Assembly (NCBI GenBank): GCA_022578965.1
Contig: MU400608.1
Location: forward strand, 82,755 to 146,754
Reading direction: 5' to 3'
From: Xylaria sp. FL1777
Taxonomy: Eukaryota; Ascomycota; Sordariomycetes; Xylariales; Xylariaceae
DNA: 64,000 bases
Below are positions 1-10,303 of the stretch, in pieces. The notes beneath the pieces were generated by a model. That model searched no databases. It was not told where the DNA came from and saw nothing but the letters and a program-made list of their open reading frames with translations. Numbering within the stretch: the stretch's first letter is position 1; each line of letters opens with the position of its first letter. A program made the translations under genes and the position numbers.

Positions 1-189
1 GGTGGTCTCGCTGCTCGCCGAGAGTTTGGTGGTCAGTCAGGGCTAGAGACAACTCACATCGATAGCTGTGAGAACTGTAAGAATAAGGACGGCAACGGGA
101 AGGGGTCGCGCAAGCAGGTGGTTGGTATTGTCGATGGGGTGATCTTAGCTGTACAGGCAAGTAGAATGACCAAATCTCCCTCCCCCTAG
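1..189 (+). other. Possible 3' end of a gene running in from the left edge (weak)
   Basis: Frame 1 is open from the first base to a TAG at 187-189, giving 62 codons without a start. The peptide is Gly/Lys-rich in the middle and has a single CENCKNK stretch that could be half of a metal-binding motif. I do not recognise it. Sixty-two open codons at this base composition can occur by chance, so this is only a candidate for the end of an exon whose start lies outside the window. Confidence 0.2.
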
Positions 190-2271
190 ATGCTTTGCCG
201 CTGTCGGCACGCGAGAGCGGGCAATGGACCTTAGACCGTAATCACGGACAAATCTAAAAAAGCCTGAACGGACAGGATTTACATTGAGTAGCCGCTCTGG
301 TCGTCAGCGCGGTCCCCAAAGATGGGCGGCAGAGAAGTTGGACTGGAAGTTGACGCCTCGACAAAGAGGATTTCTAAGTGCTATCTGACCCAGCTTCTCC
401 TAATGGGAGAGAGGATAAAGATAAGTTGTAGAAAAATGACTGTGGATATAAATAAATAAAAAAAATCCAAGTCAGTCCCTATACTAAATCTCAGCTATAT
501 ATGTATATATCTATGTGTACACGTATGAGTGTGCCTTCTGAATACTGGCCCAGAACCTTGTAATTACTACGTAGGGTCAGGTCTGTACTCAATAAGGTGG
601 GATGTCAGAGGAAAGACATCTCCCAAGTACAGTACTGAGAAACCATGTACATATACTACCAATTTAGGTGGGACTGGTCCGTGCTTCCTAAGGTCTCTGC
701 ACAGCAACTGTCGCACGGTGTACACCATGGCCTGTGCTGCCTAGAAGCCACATGGGTGTATGTATGTATATGGGTGTGTGTATGTGCAATTTCAAAAATA
801 ACAGCGCAGAGCAGAGTACCCAAGTATAGAAATTGAAAGAAAATGAGAAAATGAGAAAATGAGAAGGCATGTCTTAAGACAGAGAGGGGCGAAGAGGCAA
901 AGACGAAGATATAAAGAGAGGCAACCTTGGAGGAGGTGGGAAAAGAGAGGAAAAGGAGGGGAGGAGAGGGGAGGAGGGGAGGAGAGGAGAGGAGAGGAAA
1001 AGGGAAGGGTGGGGGGGGACTGGGCTTTTATTAGATTGAAGAGAAGGAAATGATCAGCCATGGTAAGGTTGTAATGCTTTTTGATTGTGAGAAGGAACCC
1101 AGAAAGTGAGGTGACGAAGCAGGCGTGTTGCTAGAACGTCAAGTAAGTACCTAAGTACATACAAGTATATAGTATGTATGTCTCTGTGGATGTGTGCACT
1201 TGTGGGGATCCTGGGTAAGGGTTTCTTTTTTAGCAGGGGTGATGGCCTTGGCAATTATACTACATTAAGTACTTACCTATATTACTTACTTTACTTTATA
1301 TAATGCAAACAGAAAAAAAAAATTCCTTGCTTTATTTTTATAGACCACATAGGTAATTTTTTTGCTGCTAACCTTAGACTTATGTAAGTACATCAATAAG
1401 TTTGTATAAGTACTTATGTATCTATGTGCACCTAAATAAAATACCTAGTACTGTACACACCTAGGTACACAGTACATGTAGATTTAGGCGTTGGCGGCTC
1501 AAAGTTTAGTGCACAATCACCCCATGCACACACAACGGGCGCTACCTACCGGGGTACCTAGTCTAATAGTGGACCTTAACAATGGGGCGTACCTACCAAT
1601 GAACATTAAATGGAGAGCCAGTCTCCTCTTCCTCCCATTTCCGAATCCCATTTCCTCCTCCGACATCATCTTTAGGTACTCACATCAGGTAGCCATGACT
1701 GTCTACTTTTCAACTCATTCCGTTTCTCGATTCATTTTCTAATCCCAGGTGTTGGTTTTATTGCTGTCGCTTAAAGTCGGGAAACCTGGACTGCTGCCCA
1801 AACAAGTATCATTCCAAAGACCAGGGATATGCAATATCCTATTTCGTGAAGCGCGCGCAAACAGACCGCAGTATGTATAATCTTAATGATGATGGTGATA
1901 ATGATAAAAAAAAACAGACCGAGCTCCCATGTACAAATGTTCGCCACATGCCAAATAAATTGCTGACGCCACCTCGGAAATATGGCATCAAATGATCAAA
2001 CCCAGATAATCCCTAAAGTGAGTCGTCGAAAAGGCTATGTCACCCATCTTATCTTCTAAGCGATCGAGGTCTTGGAGACCATTTATTCCCGATTCCCGCT
2101 GATGATGACGGTGATGATGATGTTGATACTGTGCGCCCTTGCAACACAAGACAACAATATCATCACAGATAAGCTGTTCTTCCTCCTCTTCCTCCTCCTC
2201 CCTCCCTCTCTCCCTCTCTCCCTCCCAAGTACGCTAACACTACAGGCACAACAATAATACAAGCAGTATCA
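190..2271. other. Intergenic DNA, no supported gene
   Basis: Short frames here overlap one another on both strands and show no recognisable domain. The stretch holds a purine-rich tract, several copies of short AAGTACCTAAGTAC / TAGGTACC-like words (1,140-1,160 and 1,380-1,470), and a CT-rich run at about 2,175-2,226 just before the relic that begins near 2,272. CT-rich runs often lie at fungal transcription starts. I see nothing else. Confidence 0.6.
859..1018 (+). repeat. Polypurine (GA/GGGGA) tract
   Basis: About 160 bases of the plus strand are almost entirely A and G, densest from 930 to 1,018, built from GGAGG, GAGAGG and GGGGA words and ending in a G run. Apparent open frames on both strands here are low-complexity shadows. 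Such tracts can form triplex or G-rich structures, but no function is shown. Confidence 0.8.
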
Positions 2272-3709
2272 ATGATGCCAACACAGCGCATCCACGGCGA
2301 CCTCCTAGCCGAAGACCCCCTTGAGGACCTGCTCGAGACCCTAGACATGGGATTATCCAAGAAGACGGGCTGACGACACTCGGAGCAATGGCCGACGTCC
2401 CCCTGTCACTGACGTCAAATATCCACAGACCCTGGACTCCAGTCTCGCCTACCGCTTTGTCGACCTGCTGGGTGCCGCCCACCGAGACGTCCCATCTCCC
2501 GCACTGCCTGGGTCTCCGACATACTGTGGCGTACTGGACAATAAGTCGACGTGTCTACGCGACTTTCTCAAAAACCTGCATCCAGAGCCTCCATTTCCCA
2601 TCAACAATTATGACCATGATGGCTTGCTGAGATAGCAGCACGTCGTATATGGCAGAACCCCTTTATCAGCTCATACATATGCTATTATTTTTGCGGCATA
2701 TGCTTCTCCATGATGGCTCTCTCTCTATTCGTGTGTCAGGAGATTCACTGCCGAATGGCCTTGTGTCGTTGATTACGAGATTAGTTAAATGTGGAGATTT
2801 ATGTATATCTTGTATTTATATAGACAGCTGGCCGAACAGTCAAACACGCCCGGACGCCCTTCGGAAGGCTCCGTGAGAGGTTGCTACGCAATCTCTGCCT
2901 GAAGACAAACAAGAGAACAACAACGATCATCTCTGCTTAAGTGACACTGCATCATCAGGCGGCGATTATCCCAGCTCGACACGTCACGTTGAAGAACTAC
3001 AGGGATACAGAACGCCTTAATGCCAAGGGATAATCTACAAGATCAAACCCCAATGCGTTCTTTCCAGGCCCGATCTCCTTCTCTTCATCCCAACCGCCGG
3101 AACTACGATATATATGTCAATAGAGTACGGTTCCTAAAACGGAGGAGAAGTAGATCGAGGCCCAAATGTGACTTACATAATCAAACCAGCCGCTAGCTCG
3201 GTCGTATTCTATCCTCCCAACATTGGCGCCCGTACCCTAAACACGAACCACTCAACACCAAGACAGGCGATGTCGATACTGAGTTCAATATGGACGGCTT
3301 GCAATCAATGCATCGATCCTAAGACTACGGATCGCACAGCGATAGCGTGACACCACGTAACTCTCACCAAGAACCCGCCCGCATCCCAGAGATCAACCTC
3401 AAGGAGCATAGTATGGCGTCCGTAGCATTTGCTCATAAAGCCAACTACGATTGAATCAACGCTTGAGACAAAGGTACAAGGATATTCTGCCTAATGAACA
3501 AGCTACAGAACGGAGGGCAAGATGACGTGCCGCTGCGCCAATCAATAATGCAAGTCGACAAAAACCCTAGGGGAAAAAAAGGAAATATATGCAGAAGCAA
3601 GATTGCTATTAAAGGAGATGAATATCAGCATCATGCATTAGATCAGTGCAAAGACACCGTAGCAAGCACAGTTTCCAACAAGCAGTCGAATTACCAGAGG
3701 CTTACTTAA
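2272..3709 (+). pseudogene. Decayed protein-coding relic, family not recognised
   Basis: Several protein-like stretches follow one another on the plus strand in shifting frames. One 32-codon piece starts at ATG 2,275. A frame open from 2,345 to 2,635 contains AYRFVDLLGAAHRD. A third piece is open from 2,877 to 3,020. Finally one long frame runs from 3,011 to 3,709, with stops at 3,194, 3,320, 3,452 and 3,464 in about 233 codons. That is fewer stops than random sequence should give. The last frame has an Arg/Ser-rich basic run (RRRSRSRP, near 3,143-3,166). Short indels near 2,370 and 3,015 would link the frames. The stretch between 2,640 and 2,875 is unclear and could hold an intron. I cannot assign a family. 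An intron-containing live gene is less likely because of the in-frame stops. Confidence 0.4.
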
Positions 3710-4553
3710 TTCAACGCAGGCATGGTCTTAAGTATGTGCTTACTTAAGGCATGCTATTTAAACATTCCACTAGTTTTTATTTTCAGCCGAATATAATCAC
3801 AATAACCAGAACATTTCTAGGAAATGAGAAAAGAGAACAAAAATGAAGGCCCTGGCCTTTGACTTCGTTTTCCTGCTACCTTTACTCTCTCCTGCATGTT
3901 CTTGTCTTTTGCATCATCTTCCTAAATGGGCTTCTTGCCCTTTTCCCCCCCTTTCACCCTCCTCTCTTCAATGGCCAGGAATGCATTATTTGCACCTTTC
4001 TAATGCATGTTTTCCGCCTAGAATGCGGGCTATTAGTTCGAACCAAGCACCCAGGAGTATCTATCTACCTAACTATGTAGATCTAGATGTACAATGTAGA
4101 CCCACACGTATGTAAGCTGCCTACATGGTAGTAGGTACCTTACCTAAAGTACATGTGTACATCCTACGCCTAATACATCCCATCCCATTTCTATTTCTAT
4201 TTCTATTTCTATCATAACTTCTCACTTCACACTTCACACTCCCACTTTCACCTCCACCTCCAATTACGCACTGCCTATCTTTCCGTTCCTCTCACCCGAT
4301 ATGTAACCACAACCGACACTGAGACCTTCTTGCATTGCACTTCAGACACCAATATGCAGTAGAAAAAAAACGCAACTGCTCTTATCCCCGCCATCTTATC
4401 TTCGTGGCATGTCATATTCCGGCCGCGTTTGAGACCTACCTCGAGCTCTGCCTCAAGACCTGCCCTGAGACATACACGAAAAATAGAAGGAGTGAGAAAG
4501 ATAGACAAAGATACAGATACAAGAAGAGGCATGCAGGCTTTTTGACTGATATC
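3710..4553 (+). promoter_or_regulatory. Upstream region of the 4,554 gene
   Basis: No gene is supported here. The stretch runs from T/A-rich (3,760-3,840) through CT-rich (3,880-3,980 and 4,160-4,300) into the gene. It includes a (TTTCTA)n run at about 4,189-4,212, short CACTTCACACTTCACACT repeats, and TAGGTACCTTACCTA-like words near 4,130. CT-rich DNA just before the coding region is common at fungal transcription starts, so 4,200-4,320 is the likeliest promoter and 5' leader. The gene's frame is open upstream to 4,335 but has no ATG before 4,554. Confidence 0.35.
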
Positions 4554-6467
4554 ATGACAAACAGCGACAGCCATCCCAACTACTCCAGGGCTAAGTTATT
4601 TATACCTATTGCCCGCGTATCACTATCGTCTTCTTCCCTTCCGTCACTGATATCACAGTCACAATTGCGGCCACAGGAGCTACCATCATTGTCATCATCA
4701 TTATTTCCCCCCACCACCTCCCCCTCTCCATCTCGTGGAGCCGGAGGGGGCAATAACGACGACGACAACGACGACGACGACAACAACAATAACAACAGCA
4801 GTAACAGTAAATTCACACTTCCTCCGGATCACCCTCTCGCTCGCCCAGTCAGGGAGCAGCAAGCGAGAGCTGTTGAGAGCCTCTACAGGTTGTGGGACAT
4901 CTATCCCTGGGAGATCATCGTCGACCCTCAGCTACAGGCGAAGAGGTGGTCTGACAATCTTCTCGACCGCCTTGTCGTTCTTGCTCAGAGGACTACGATG
5001 AGCTGGGCCCGTACTCAGCTCCAGTTATCTATTAATCAAGGCTGTGCATTGGCAGTCGGTGCTGTCAACAGAGTCATCCGGATGACCGAGGCCAGGGCAG
5101 ACGACAACACAGGGACAGGAATGCCCTCAGTACCTCGAAATCCTCGCTTCTCATTGCCCTCGACCGTGACCGCTCTCAGCCCTCGTGCCACCCGTCGTCG
5201 GTCTATTAATTTCACTCCTTGTCCAACAGATACACGTTCTCTATCTATGTCTGCCGAATTCCCCCTGGTTCCAGCAGTCCAGCACCACGTAGGTATCAGG
5301 CTACCAGAACAAGAGGAAGAAGAACAGGGAGAAGAACAGGAATGGGACGAGGAACAGGAAGAGCAATGGGAAGAACATGGGGGAGGATGGGAACCAGGAC
5401 AAGAGCAGGAATGGGGAGAAGATCAGGAAGTGGAATGGGAAGAACAACAGGGAGAGGATCAAGATAATGACGGTCAAGGTGACGACCGAGATAACCCGAC
5501 AGTCGAAGCACAATACCCTATCATCACAGACAGCTTCGAGCAACAAGGAACCCCAAGTGCCAGCTTGGATGCACTTACCACGAATGCTTGCTATGGCCAT
5601 GGCTCTCCTCTTCTTGGCAGCGCCGAAGCCTCCTTCGTCACTGGATCCAAGCGACCACCATCTAGCCAGTTATCTTCGAGTACACCAACAAAACGTGCTA
5701 GACCATCGACACCTTCCCTCTCCCGGGGTTCAGAGGTAGATGGCACCATGGTCATAACTTCTATCGTGAAGCCTACCTTGGTTGCCAGAAATTCCTCCCC
5801 TCCAGATGCAAGTGGGCTTGATCGCGATATACTCGCCCGCTTCCTGTCTGTCCCTGCAACGCGCCGTCGTCATCTCTCAGTACAACGCAGGGCGCTGCTG
5901 CAGGCTGTGGCTTCCGCAGAACAGAGGCTTCAGGATTTGAGAAGAGAAGAGGAGCAGGTAGTACAGCAGGAGTCGTCGGTGCGAGAAAATATGTCTTCGT
6001 TAAAAGAGGAGGCGTCCAAGATCAACAAGCAACGGGAGACATTGCTGTTTGCCGAGATGGAATCAGCCAAGGCTATAGCGCGCCTCAACGAAGTGCGCCG
6101 GGATGTCGGACTTCCAGGCTTGGCCGAGACGACAACGTCACAGGAGAGCATAAAGATGGCCGCCGTCATACAGGACATCCAGGCTCAGATCGAAGCCAAG
6201 GAGATGGAGCTGCAAGACCATTCCCGCCGCGGCGAGAAAATAAGCAACCAAGTTCGGGACATCAAGAAGCAGATCACGGAAGACACCGCCGAGATCACAA
6301 GTTGTATAGCGAACTATAACAAGTATCAGACTCTGACAGAGCGTTCGATTATGGATATATGTGAGCTCTTCGGAATCGATTTCAGCGATCAATTCGCCCA
6401 AGACGATGCGAACTCCAACGATTCCCTCCACGACGCAACCGGCTCGTTTCTTGCCTCTGCAGGATAG
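4554..6467 (+). CDS. Hypothetical protein with acidic Glu/Gln/Trp-rich segment and C-terminal coiled coil
   Basis: The product is 637 residues of unknown function, with no intron needed. The frame is open from 4,335, but its first ATG is at 4,554, with A at -3, so I start there. From that Met the order is: a Ser/Pro/Leu-rich start; an Asp/Asn run at about 66-85; a compact, probably folded part at about 88-180 containing LYRLWDIYPWEIIVDPQLQA; Arg-rich bits (ATRRRS, near 212-217); a Glu/Gln/Trp/Gly-rich low-complexity segment at about 252-312 with repeated EEQEW-like units; a basic TPTKRARP at about 378-385 that could be a nuclear localisation signal; and a charged heptad-like coiled coil at about 440-595 rich in Glu, Gln, Lys and Arg. 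There is no signal peptide or membrane segment. A nuclear or cytoskeletal scaffold role would fit but is only inference. Codon use looks normal and it shows no RIP damage, unlike the DNA to its right. Confidence 0.75.
   Translation: MTNSDSHPNYSRAKLFIPIARVSLSSSSLPSLISQSQLRPQELPSLSSSLFPPTTSPSPSRGAGGGNNDDDNDDDDNNNNNSSNSKFTLPPDHPLARPVREQQARAVESLYRLWDIYPWEIIVDPQLQAKRWSDNLLDRLVVLAQRTTMSWARTQLQLSINQGCALAVGAVNRVIRMTEARADDNTGTGMPSVPRNPRFSLPSTVTALSPRATRRRSINFTPCPTDTRSLSMSAEFPLVPAVQHHVGIRLPEQEEEEQGEEQEWDEEQEEQWEEHGGGWEPGQEQEWGEDQEVEWEEQQGEDQDNDGQGDDRDNPTVEAQYPIITDSFEQQGTPSASLDALTTNACYGHGSPLLGSAEASFVTGSKRPPSSQLSSSTPTKRARPSTPSLSRGSEVDGTMVITSIVKPTLVARNSSPPDASGLDRDILARFLSVPATRRRHLSVQRRALLQAVASAEQRLQDLRREEEQVVQQESSVRENMSSLKEEASKINKQRETLLFAEMESAKAIARLNEVRRDVGLPGLAETTTSQESIKMAAVIQDIQAQIEAKEMELQDHSRRGEKISNQVRDIKKQITEDTAEITSCIANYNKYQTLTERSIMDICELFGIDFSDQFAQDDANSNDSLHDATGSFLASAG
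4741..4808 (+). repeat. (GAC/AAC)n trinucleotide repeat inside the coding region
   Basis: A run of GAC/GAT followed by AAC/AAT codons encodes the Asp then Asn tract of the 637-residue protein. Being in frame, it can change in length without breaking the gene. Frames read from it on the opposite strand are shadows. Confidence 0.8.
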
Positions 6468-7352
6468 CTTTAGGGCCGAGTTTAATGAAGGTTTCTTCCC
6501 TCTCGTTGTCTCGTGTGCGAAAGCATCGGACTAGAAGATTCATCTGTAGGGGGCCCATGAGAGGTTTGTTTTTTTGTTTTGTTTTTTTTTTCCTTTTCGC
6601 GGGGACAGAGAACTATCGCACAGGGCAACAAAATGCAAAAAACTGGAATGTGAGAAAAAGGGATAGATCCGTTTCTATCCACCGTGGCGTCTACCGCTCC
6701 TTCATTTCATTTCATCGAACTGGTTGTATCACCTATTCTACATCTGAGGAAACCGACGGAGGAGGAGGACTTGTCGAGTTGCCTCCTGCGAAGAGTCTCT
6801 TGTCTAGAGCGGTCGGCTAGCCTTCAGGCAAGTAGTGATACGGCTTAACACCAGTTGGAAGAACCCCATGACTCTGTACGGACAGTCAGTTCCCTACTTG
6901 TACACTGGATAGTGTGGATATGATATGGTACTCAGAGGCCCTGATAATAATTGCACCCCATGTCCTCAACGACATATACATTCGCTAGAATCCTTAATAC
7001 AAGAAATTTCCTTGTCTTGTTGTATCATGTCATGTGTTGCTAAGTAGGTGATTATCCCGAGCTTTGACGAGTGAAGTCCATGTATGTTCTTTTATGCCAC
7101 ACATACTTTTCTTGTCATGTCAGTTACCTAGGTACTTAAATAGTAACCTAAGTTATCATTAGTGAGGTTATTAGCCATGCTGCTACAACATTGATAGTAA
7201 TATCAATTTTGTTTTAGTATTGAAGTTAGTGTTAAAACTGCTTGTTTTCTTATTTTCTTGTGGATTTTATTAGGGATTTAACTAATTATTGCAGTCGTGG
7301 GCATCGCGTGTGCATGTAGGTGATGGAGTTCTTAACAACAACAACAGCGACA

Positions 7353-7385
<33 letters not shown>

Positions 7386-9243
7386 TAATGGAGTATACTG
7401 TTGCTTATGCTGCGCATATATATAACTTTATGCCTGCTATTCTTGCCTTATTATCAAGTCTTTATTTTCCCATTTATATTCCTAGTAGTCCTTTGCTGTC
7501 GCTGTTGGTCTCTCTCCGCCCCTAAAGGAAAAGGGGGGGTGGCGGGAGAAAGAGAAAAAGAAGAAGAAAAAGAAGGAAGAAAAGAGCTTCTTGCTCACGC
7601 ATGACCCTTTTAATGCGGTTCGCTGGATTGTTACACCGATTAGCTAACACTCTTCATGATACTCTCACTTTACAGCTAGCCCGTCGTGGCTAATGATTGA
7701 TCTTATAAATAAGTGGCATTTATTTACTAGGATGTATGCAACAAATAACGCAACATCGTTCTACGTAAATAATATTCTTGCAGTAAAGGGCCTAGGCAAT
7801 AATAATAGAGATAGTTATATATGCAATATTTCATCAGTGATTAAAAGTAGGTAAGGTAGCTAATCGTAGCTCGTTTTAACCATAGGCAGCTCATGCGGGA
7901 TCGAGATTATTTATAACGTGATTATGTGAGCGCAGTCTTGGCCGCATGCAATCTAGACTACTCTATAAATACGTAAGCAAAAGCTTATTTTAACGTACAG
8001 CATAAAACATCTTAGCTTAGCATGGCCATAAACAATCTTTATATTAAGTCTCCCCTAATGAACTAAAACTAATAAACGGTATATTACTTATTTATTATAG
8101 CATTATTTACTTAAGTTAGCACTATCTTTATGTTGAAGGCTTTTGCTTTATAAATAGCCTTCTTAAAAGAAAACCCCCTGAGGTTATGCTTTTGGAAAGT
8201 TCTAACGGGTGCGAGTTCGTTTGATATTCTCTAATGTATTGTTTCACATACTCCAAGAAGCGCGATCTAGCTCCTACTCTAAGCCTTACTCCGACTAACT
8301 CAAACCACTACGTATAACAATATCGCGTTCTCTATCCTCTCTGGCCGGTGAGGGCCTAGTATGAGACGAGACCACATTACGAGAAAAGATCTGACATCCC
8401 TTGCGGGAGTCTAGCGGACCCGTTACCATTCACCACAAGCCACGGACTTCAATACACACATGGTAGTACGGAAGGGAAAGGTAGGAAGATGAGTAACGCA
8501 ACCGTACGGCAGGCCTATCCCGATGCCCCATTTCTTCACGACGCTGAAATGCTATATGTGCTGTATTCGTACGGGACGTTCGTTGAACACGCCTTCGGAA
8601 TAGGGCGAGGAGGTTCAACTCTCGATAGCTTTATACTCTACTCATATAAGCGTGATTTGATGGGAGTTATATTGGATATATTATATATAATATAATACCT
8701 AGCCCAATACGCCCGTAAGCCCTACGGGAGCCTCCATAGGATGGTGGCCGTGGGCCATACCTCCCCCTGGCGATAAATAGCACTATTATTAATACTACAC
8801 ACCCTAAGGAAGCAACCCATGAGTAAATCGCCACAATGAGGCTTATATATTTTATCTGCATAGCCTCATATATGCAAATAGGGCTTCTTAAGCCACAGGC
8901 AATATACATGAACGACTCATAGTACACTATCTTGTTAAGGGCAATGATACTAGTCTTAACAGCATACGGGGCATCCCTACGTGGTAAACATGCAGCGTTG
9001 GCGAAAGGAGGCCGGAGGGAAAAGTGTACATGCGCTTATGCTAAGCGGCAGTCTAAATGCCGATTTGTATATAAAGGTCTTCCTGGGAGTACAAAACCTT
9101 CGTTCTTAAAAGATACTGCAATAGGGTTGTAAAGAAGGTTAGGCTATATGTAATTAATGTCTGAGTTATGTAGCCGTATCCGAAAAAATAATGTTTTGTA
9201 CCATTGGCTTATCTAGCATTAGGATGGACTCATTAATCCCTGT
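6468..9243. other. Long stretch without a supported gene
   Basis: The first part is the 3' flank of the coiled-coil gene and includes a T-rich run at 6,567-6,592. From about 7,100 the A+T content rises and short frames in all phases are broken often. Around 8,430-8,930 several opposed frames overlap, none with a recognisable domain. The stretch 8,660-8,700 is a run of ATAT-type inverted words. It probably contains old decayed sequence, but I cannot name any of it. Confidence 0.5.
7353..7385 (+). repeat. (ATG)11 microsatellite
   Basis: Eleven perfect ATG/GAT units in a row, following an AAC-rich stretch. The frame through it would encode poly-Asp but has no further support as a gene. Confidence 0.95.
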
Positions 9244-9693
9244 AACGTCTTACACATGCGCAACGAGGGACAAACAAGATACAGCAGCCTGCCATTTGGG
9301 CTTCGAGCTACATTCAGCCGACCATACTAGGAATCGCAAATTCCCGGGACGCACAAAGTTGAAACAGTCCTCTCGACTTGGCGACCTTCGCTGTTGCCAC
9401 CGCAGTTCACCAAAGATGCATTCCCAAACTTTCAAGAGGTCGACAGGCAAACAAAGGACAAAGAAGATGTCAAAGCCAACACAATACCAACGTTCGTTCT
9501 AAGCATAAATAAACACCTATCTGCTAGAAATTGACAATTCGGCAACTTCAAGCGGCTTGCAGATAGCGTAATCGAGCAGCACACCCGGATTTATATTATA
9601 GCGCAAACTCAAGGCACGTTTACCCTTCTGTTTGTGTTTCATTGGCCGCTCTGTCCGTTGATTCGTATTTTGAGCAACTTGTCTATTTTGTAG
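9244..9693 (+). pseudogene. Coding relic, hypothetical fungal protein fragment
   Basis: One plus-strand frame runs for 149 codons to TAG 9,691-9,693, with two earlier in-frame stops (near 9,340 and 9,529). The peptide reads like real globular protein, with a stretch QFTKDAFPNFQEVDRQTKDK (about 9,398-9,457) followed by ANTIPTFV and, past the second stop, QFGNFKRLADSV. The overall impression is of a fungal hypothetical protein of the lineage-specific expanded type, but I cannot name the family. The overlapping 103-codon frame with an ATG at 9,191 is less protein-like and is probably a shadow. No start codon or complete domain remains. Confidence 0.45.
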
Positions 9694-9892
9694 GATTTCC
9701 ATTTTCATTGCCTCCGCTTACAAACACTTAGCCGGGTTCGGCACGTTTTCTACTATATCGGTCTTTAGTCGTTGGGTCACAGAGACTGTACGGTGTACAT
9801 GCCAATGTCTAGAGAAGTTAAGTTTATATGCGAGGTCCCTGACTCTCATCACAACTGTAAGAGGGCCTACACATTGTTGTGCCCTTTTTTAA

Positions 9893-10303
9893 GAGGCTGT
9901 CCAGCAGGATGGTACTCCTTATGAACCTTACTCGGGAAGGCTACCTAGTCTATTGGGATTATTACCTCACTACTTTCCGAAGATTAATACGTCTGTCGAA
10001 CGGGCCTATGAAGTTATGGCATGTCATTATGCGAAAGCCTGGGACGAGAGCCTTATGCCCAGAGACCGGATTCAACCGATGATGTTTCTCAGCAAGATCC
10101 CGGCGAAAACCGAGAACCATTGCCACGCTTCCCAACTACATCCTGCCATTGTTAATGACCTTGGCTATTCGGTTCTTAGAGTCCATCTCACAACTTATAG
10201 CCGCGAATATAAGACAGGTCTAGGCTTCTATATCATGCGAACCGGCCTAGTTCGCTGGTTGGTCTGGCGCTCCCCGTGGCAACGTTTTGTTCGTTGTCTA
10301 TAG
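9893..10303 (+). pseudogene. Coding relic, open 136-codon frame of unknown family
   Basis: After a TAA at 9,890 the plus strand stays open to TAG 10,301-10,303. The peptide has normal amino-acid balance, including SVERAYEVMACHYAKAWDES and, shortly after, MFLSKIPAKTENHCHASQLH, which does not look like random translation. The last 40 residues are less convincing. It has no ATG near its beginning and lies about 200 bases after another relic on the same strand, so the two may be pieces of one dead gene. I do not recognise the family. A spliced exon of a live gene cannot be ruled out. Confidence 0.4.

Noticed and set aside
859..1053. Arg/Gly/Glu-rich frame and its opposite-strand Pro/Ser/Leu partner
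   Set aside because: Both are translations of a polypurine tract and carry no protein signal.
4335..4553. Extending the coiled-coil protein 73 codons upstream
   Set aside because: That extension would begin with TTG; the first ATG of the frame is 4,554, and the upstream codons look like leader sequence.
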